DNA of 23,294 nucleotides. Source: a virus. This document shows, in pieces, positions 21,013 through 23,294 of the stretch (the first letter of the stretch is position 1; each line of letters opens with the position of its first letter). Both the position numbers and the translations under genes were made by a program. The notes beneath the pieces are model-generated. The model saw nothing but the letters and a program-made list of their open reading frames with translations, was not told where the DNA came from and did not search any database. The stretch covers positions 1 through 23,294 of IMG/VR virus record IMGVR_UViG_3300047548_000560, one strand, 5' to 3'.

Positions 21013-21043
21013 ATGACTATCGACAACCATACAAAGAGGTTAC

Positions 21044-21328
21044 ATGACTCGCACTGATGCATACGTTACCACTATCTATCCTGACACCGACGGTGATAAC
21101 GAACTTCGTATCATTCGTAACACGGTCTCACGAGTCAACAAACGGCTCAAGCTAGAGGGTAGTAGCAAGCGTTTTCGAGTTAATGTTCGTGGTCGACTCG
21201 GGGAACATAACCCATACGCGCGTCACTACAAGCGTGGTGGTAAGCATTGGCGTCCTTCTTCTATCGATATTCGTCTTGAGCATGCGGCTCACTTTGACAT
21301 TTACATTCATCGGCGTTACATGTACTAG
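21044..21328 (+). CDS. Small basic protein of unknown function
   Basis: A 94-residue Arg/His/Tyr-rich protein (RIIRNTVSRVNKRLKLEG, KRFRVNVRGRLGEHNPYARHY, HFDIYIHRRYMY) with GAGG seven bases before the ATG. It is strongly basic, so nucleic-acid binding is possible. First gene after the 20985 promoter; ten bases separate it from the next. No family recognised. Confidence 0.75.
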   Translation: MTRTDAYVTTIYPDTDGDNELRIIRNTVSRVNKRLKLEGSSKRFRVNVRGRLGEHNPYARHYKRGGKHWRPSSIDIRLEHAAHFDIYIHRRYMY

Positions 21329-21338
21329 GAGAAGCTAA

Positions 21339-21638
21339 ATGTACACTCGACGAGATTATCTCTATAAGAGGTGTGATCATGATCAGTACTATTCTCAGTT
21401 TGTGACTGACTCAATCCTAGCTCTCGTCGAGCGTCGCATCGGTCTAGATAATATCCTAGACTCGACTGATGAGTGGTTCAATGATATTCAACTAGCTCGT
21501 TGGGATGAGCTATCTTTCTATATCAAGTCACTAGTCGATCCACAGATCATCATCCAGACTCAAGAGGGTTGGTCTATGTCTACTGGTGTGTGTATAGGTA
21601 AACAAGCTGCTAAGATGATTCGAGAGAGACATTCATAA
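21339..21638 (+). CDS. Protein of unknown function
   Basis: A 99-residue helical protein (RRIGLDNILDSTDEWFNDIQLARWDEL in the middle) with AGGAG eight bases before its ATG. It is the last gene of the rightward operon and is followed by a strong terminator. No signal peptide, membrane segment or known motif seen. Confidence 0.75.
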   Translation: MYTRRDYLYKRCDHDQYYSQFVTDSILALVERRIGLDNILDSTDEWFNDIQLARWDELSFYIKSLVDPQIIIQTQEGWSMSTGVCIGKQAAKMIRERHS

Positions 21639-21642
21639 TACT

Positions 21643-21669
21643 AAAAGGAGCCAAACGGCTCCTTTTTTT
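21643..21669. terminator. Rho-independent terminator, two-way
   Basis: AAAAGGAGCC, loop AAAC, GGCTCC then seven T. The A-run on the left makes it work for the convergent speD transcript too; the last bases overlap the speD stop. Confidence 0.92.
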
Positions 21670-22054
21670 ATGTCATTTCTAGTGTATGAATAACACCTCT
21701 GAGTCTTAAATCTGTTTTAACGTGTGTCGGATTAAAAAATTTATTCAAAGAAAGTATAGCATCTTCAGGGTTACACGTCCCACATACAAAAATATCAAGT
21801 GCGATGAAACCTTCTTCTACCCAATGATGCCATGTACAATGAGATTCAGCCAAAATAACTGCGCCACTAGAACCACCATTATTAAATTCATGAGCATGAG
21901 AAAATAATACTGTAGCTCCTATATCAGTACAGACTTGCTCCAGTCTAGTTCTTATAGACTCTGTAGTGTGCACATTTAGGCATCCATATAAGTCAATTAA
22001 TAGATGTCTACCGGCATAAGTCATATCATTTTCTTGAATGAATCCAACCATCAC
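21668..22054 (-). CDS. speD: S-adenosylmethionine decarboxylase proenzyme
   Basis: A 128-residue class 1b SpeD. Seen: GRHLLIDLYGC, GATVLFSHAHEF, GSSGAVILAESHCTWHHW, GFIALDIFVCGTC. The self-cleavage site is Glu70-Ser71, Ser71 becoming the pyruvoyl group; His76 and Cys91 keep the spacing of the processing and catalytic residues in the T. maritima enzyme. It makes decarboxylated S-adenosylmethionine for spermidine synthesis; polyamines help neutralise packaged DNA. Start: GTG 22054 is eight bases from AGGGGA (22068-22063); ATG 22051 is the alternative. A spermidine synthase is not in the window, so host SpeE or a distant gene is needed. Convergent with the upstream operon. Confidence 0.93.
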   Translation of the reverse strand: MMVGFIQENDMTYAGRHLLIDLYGCLNVHTTESIRTRLEQVCTDIGATVLFSHAHEFNNGGSSGAVILAESHCTWHHWVEEGFIALDIFVCGTCNPEDAILSLNKFFNPTHVKTDLRLRGVIHTLEMT

Positions 22055-22068
22055 ATTTAACTTCCCCT

Positions 22069-22118
22069 AATAACACTCACTTATAAGTAAAGGCGCCGAA
22101 GCGCCTATTGGTGTTATT
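22069..22118 (-). promoter_or_regulatory. Structured speD leader
   Basis: Arms AATAACAC (22069-22076) and GTGTTATT (22111-22118) enclose a tight GC hairpin, AGGCGC/GCGCCT with a TTCG loop on the minus strand. The outer arm directly abuts the ribosome-binding site at 22068-22063. It could control translation or act as a weak terminator for the tRNA-Pro transcript. Confidence 0.6.
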
Positions 22119-22122
22119 TATA
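22115..22122 (-). promoter_or_regulatory. T4-type late promoter element (TATAAATA)
   Basis: TATAAATA on the minus strand matches the T4 late promoter consensus, which has no -35 element. It is about 60 bases upstream of the speD start and would place the transcript start in the structured leader. Sequence match only. Confidence 0.5.
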
Positions 22123-22124
22123 TA

Positions 22125-22230
22125 TTTGGAATCCAGCGCCTGTTCTGTGGTAAACCATTCTTCCTAGCAATTCTCTTATTGTCCGGAACTAAAGAGTGTA
22201 TTGTGCTCTAGTGTAGTTTATGATTCCAAA
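22125..22230. other. Gene-free 106-base segment closed by a 9-base inverted repeat
   Basis: TTTGGAATC (22125-22133) and GATTCCAAA (22222-22230) bracket a segment between speD and tRNA-Pro with no open frame. It may be a structured RNA or the folded tail of the tRNA transcript. I could not fit a tRNA cloverleaf to either strand. Confidence 0.4.
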
Positions 22231-22235
22231 AAATA

Positions 22236-22310
22236 TCAGGATGGTTGGATTCGAACCAACAATTTCCAGTTCCCAAAACTGGCGGAATAGCCAGATTATC
22301 CTACACCCTG
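22236..22310 (-). tRNA. tRNA-Pro (TGG)
   Basis: Acceptor CAGGGTG pairs with CATCCTG, giving the C1-G72 start typical of bacterial tRNA-Pro; anticodon stem CCAGT/ACTGG with loop TTTGGGA gives TGG; T stem TTGGT-type with loop TTCGAAT. CCA is not encoded, unlike in the other four tRNAs. A T-run follows four bases downstream. Confidence 0.9.
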
Positions 22311-22465
22311 TTAGATTTAAGCTCTTCTATTCTTTTAGTCAAGTAGTTCTTTACATTTACTATCTCTTCGTCATATTGATCGAGCGGTAGCATATCAATA
22401 ACATTTAAGATTTCATGCTCAAATGCAGACTTTTTGAGCATACGAATAGAATAACTCTCACTCAT
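22301..22465 (-). CDS. Tiny protein whose stop lies inside tRNA-Pro
   Basis: A 54-residue frame (MSESYSIRMLKKSAFEHEIL start, then NVIDMLPLDQYDEEIVNVKN). The start follows the nuclease's TAA directly, sharing its last base (TAAATG), and the stop TAG (22303-22301) falls ten bases into the tRNA-Pro gene, so mRNA and tRNA compete for the same transcript. The protein is acidic and helical. Support is from tight spacing; no family recognised. Confidence 0.6.
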   Translation of the reverse strand: MSESYSIRMLKKSAFEHEILNVIDMLPLDQYDEEIVNVKNYLTKRIEELKSNRV

Positions 22466-22888
22466 TTAACTACACCAACTAGCTTTTTTACCGCCGTCAT
22501 ATGGTCTAGCATGACCGGTTTTTAGTAGCATATCTTTTAGACTCTTACCATCTAGGTATAAGTCACCCAGTACACGCCCACCATATTTATCCCAACCAAC
22601 TAACTTCACCTGATGTCTAGTAGCAGAAGCTACTACTCTTTGTGTAAACCTAGTAGCTGCTAAAGCCAGTTCAGCTTCTTTTTGACACTTAGCTAAACTA
22701 CCTTTTTCGGGTGTATCAACTTCAATGATTCTAAGCTTTAAGACTTGTTTTAGTTCAATTGGTAGAAATGGTGCATCTATTTCTACCGTGTCTCCATCTA
22801 AGACTCGAATGACTCTATAATCATAGAGAGATTGTGCTTGAGATACTACTGGAAAAAGTAGTAAAAATGCTAGTAATAGTTTATGCAT
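22466..22888 (-). CDS. Secreted thermonuclease-like (SNase) protein
   Basis: A 140-residue staphylococcal-nuclease domain behind a signal peptide (MHKLLLAFLLLFPVVSQAQS). The active-site pattern is intact: VLDGDT with Asp33, KLRIIEVDTPE with Arg53, Asp58 and Glu61, and DKYGGR with Arg105, matching D21, R35, D40, E43 and R87 of the S. aureus enzyme. It should be a calcium-dependent nuclease in the periplasm or outside the cell. AAGGG lies seven bases before the ATG. It is cotranscribed with tRNA-Ser and tRNA-Pro. Role (superinfection barrier or nutrient scavenging) is inference. Confidence 0.9.
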   Translation of the reverse strand: MHKLLLAFLLLFPVVSQAQSLYDYRVIRVLDGDTVEIDAPFLPIELKQVLKLRIIEVDTPEKGSLAKCQKEAELALAATRFTQRVVASATRHQVKLVGWDKYGGRVLGDLYLDGKSLKDMLLKTGHARPYDGGKKASWCS

Positions 22889-22906
22889 AATATACCCTTA
22901 ATGATG

Positions 22907-22999
22907 TGGCGGAGGGCAGGTATACTCGAAATCCAAACCTATCTCTAGGTTCCAGCCGCTTTCAAGGCGGTGACGGCACGCCTGTCCGTTTTACCCTCC
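22907..22999 (-). tRNA. tRNA-Ser (TGA), weak T arm
   Basis: A class II tRNA with acceptor GGAGGGT/GCCCTCC, D stem ACGG/CCGT, anticodon loop CTTGAAA (TGA), a long variable arm AACCTA/TAGGTT, discriminator G (usual for Ser) and encoded CCA. The T loop is TTCGAGT, but the flanking T stem pairs poorly: about three of five pairs in the standard register. Confidence 0.85.
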
Positions 23000-23006
23000 A
23001 AAAATA

Positions 23007-23035
23007 TTTATACCATAATACTTGGATTCTGTCAA
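23007..23035 (-). promoter_or_regulatory. Sigma70-like promoter for tRNA-Ser and the nuclease operon
   Basis: On the minus strand: TTGACA (23035-23030), a 17-base spacer and TATAAA (23012-23007), the latter within TATAAATA, which also matches the T4 late element. The start would fall at the first base of tRNA-Ser. Confidence 0.78.
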
Positions 23036-23036
23036 T

Positions 23037-23063
23037 AAAAAACCCACCGGTTAGGGTGGGTTT
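23037..23063 (-). terminator. Rho-independent terminator of the outer-membrane protein gene
   Basis: AAACCCACC (23040-23048) pairs with GGTGGGTTT (23055-23063) around a 6-base loop; on the minus strand it is followed by a run of six T. It separates the beta-barrel gene from the next promoter. Confidence 0.9.
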
Positions 23064-23083
23064 CTCAATATAAAGCTCTATTA

Positions 23084-23294
23084 TTAGAACTTATAAGCAG
23101 CACCCACGGTGAATAGATTAGTACTACGATTATGTGGTGTACGAGAGTTGAAAGCTTCAATGTATCGGTAACGAGCATCTAGATCAACTCGTTCTGAGAC
23201 TGCGACTCGCATACCAGCACCAACATTCCATTGAGGAACACCAATACCCTTACGTACTGAGCCTAGAGAATCAAAACCATAACCCATACCAACT
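23084..23294 (-). CDS. Outer-membrane beta-barrel protein, C-terminal part
   Basis: The frame stays open to the window edge, so only the last ~70 residues are visible; the ATG at 23287 is internal. Alternating polar/apolar strands (WNVGAGMRVAVSERVDLDARYRYIEAF, NLFTVGAAYKF) and a C-terminal Phe, the sorting signal for outer-membrane barrels, are seen. It resembles the end of small porin/OMP_b-brl proteins common in alphaproteobacteria. In a phage it could replace or mask a receptor after infection, or alter permeability; both are inference. Convergent terminator follows. Confidence 0.78.
   Translation of the reverse strand, partial: VGMGYGFDSLGSVRKGIGVPQWNVGAGMRVAVSERVDLDARYRYIEAFNSRTPHNRSTNLFTVGAAYKF

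Noticed and set aside
1-23294. Insertion sequences, integrase or attachment sites
   Set aside because: No transposase, integrase or paired terminal repeats were seen; the content is that of a lytic T4-like phage.

Overview
The window looks like part of a T4-like (tailed, contractile-tail type) phage genome, probably from a phage of a Gram-negative aquatic host. The T4-type replication genes are recognisable one by one and in the usual neighbourhood: the C-terminus of the recombination ATPase gp46, the sliding clamp gp45, the clamp loader gp44 and gp62, the translational repressor RegA and dCMP hydroxymethylase gp42. Promoters are mostly sigma70-like (TTGACA, 16-17 bp, TATAAT-like). A VWA protein of the DUF1194 type hints at an alphaproteobacterial host, but this is only a hint.

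Layout. 1-7.1 kb, plus strand: the gp46 end, a peptide deformylase-like protein that has lost its metal ligands, small unknowns, a MazG-like protein, a PD-(D/E)XK nuclease, then a tightly overlapping run of dCMP hydroxymethylase, dCMP deaminase, a GT-B glycosyltransferase and a C5-cytosine methyltransferase homologue. This run reads as a DNA-hypermodification cassette: hydroxymethylcytosine would be made at nucleotide level and then probably glycosylated on DNA. 7.1-11.8 kb: a GT-A glycosyltransferase, a VWA protein, gp45, a promoter with an unusual palindrome, gp44, gp62 and regA. 11.8-13.3 kb: two metabolic genes, rpiB and pstS, behind their own promoter. 13.3-15.5 kb: three tRNAs (Met/Ile CAU, Leu CAA, Leu UAA) interleaved with small genes, then an unusual DUF1194-like VWA gene.

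15.5-19.1 kb, minus strand: an operon of a periplasmic amino-acid-binding protein, an SDF-family symporter with altered cation-site residues and a membrane-anchored protein; then a small unknown, a SWIM zinc-finger protein and two tiny genes. A strong two-way hairpin overlaps the binding protein's start codon. 19.1-19.5 kb is a roughly 400-bp gene-free region with divergent promoters and a family of direct and inverted repeats. 19.5-21.6 kb, plus strand: a SprT-like metalloprotease, small basic proteins, a second deaminase and two unknowns, ending at a clean terminator. 21.7-23.3 kb, minus strand: S-adenosylmethionine decarboxylase with a structured leader, tRNA-Pro, a tiny gene, a secreted thermonuclease, tRNA-Ser and the end of an outer-membrane beta-barrel protein.

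Two themes stand out. One is base modification (hydroxymethylase, deaminase, glycosyltransferases, a C5-methyltransferase homologue and nucleotide-pool enzymes). The other is cargo for the host envelope and metabolism (PstS, binding protein, symporter, secreted nuclease, outer-membrane protein, RpiB, SpeD). All functional statements rest on motif recognition by eye; no search or structure prediction was run.
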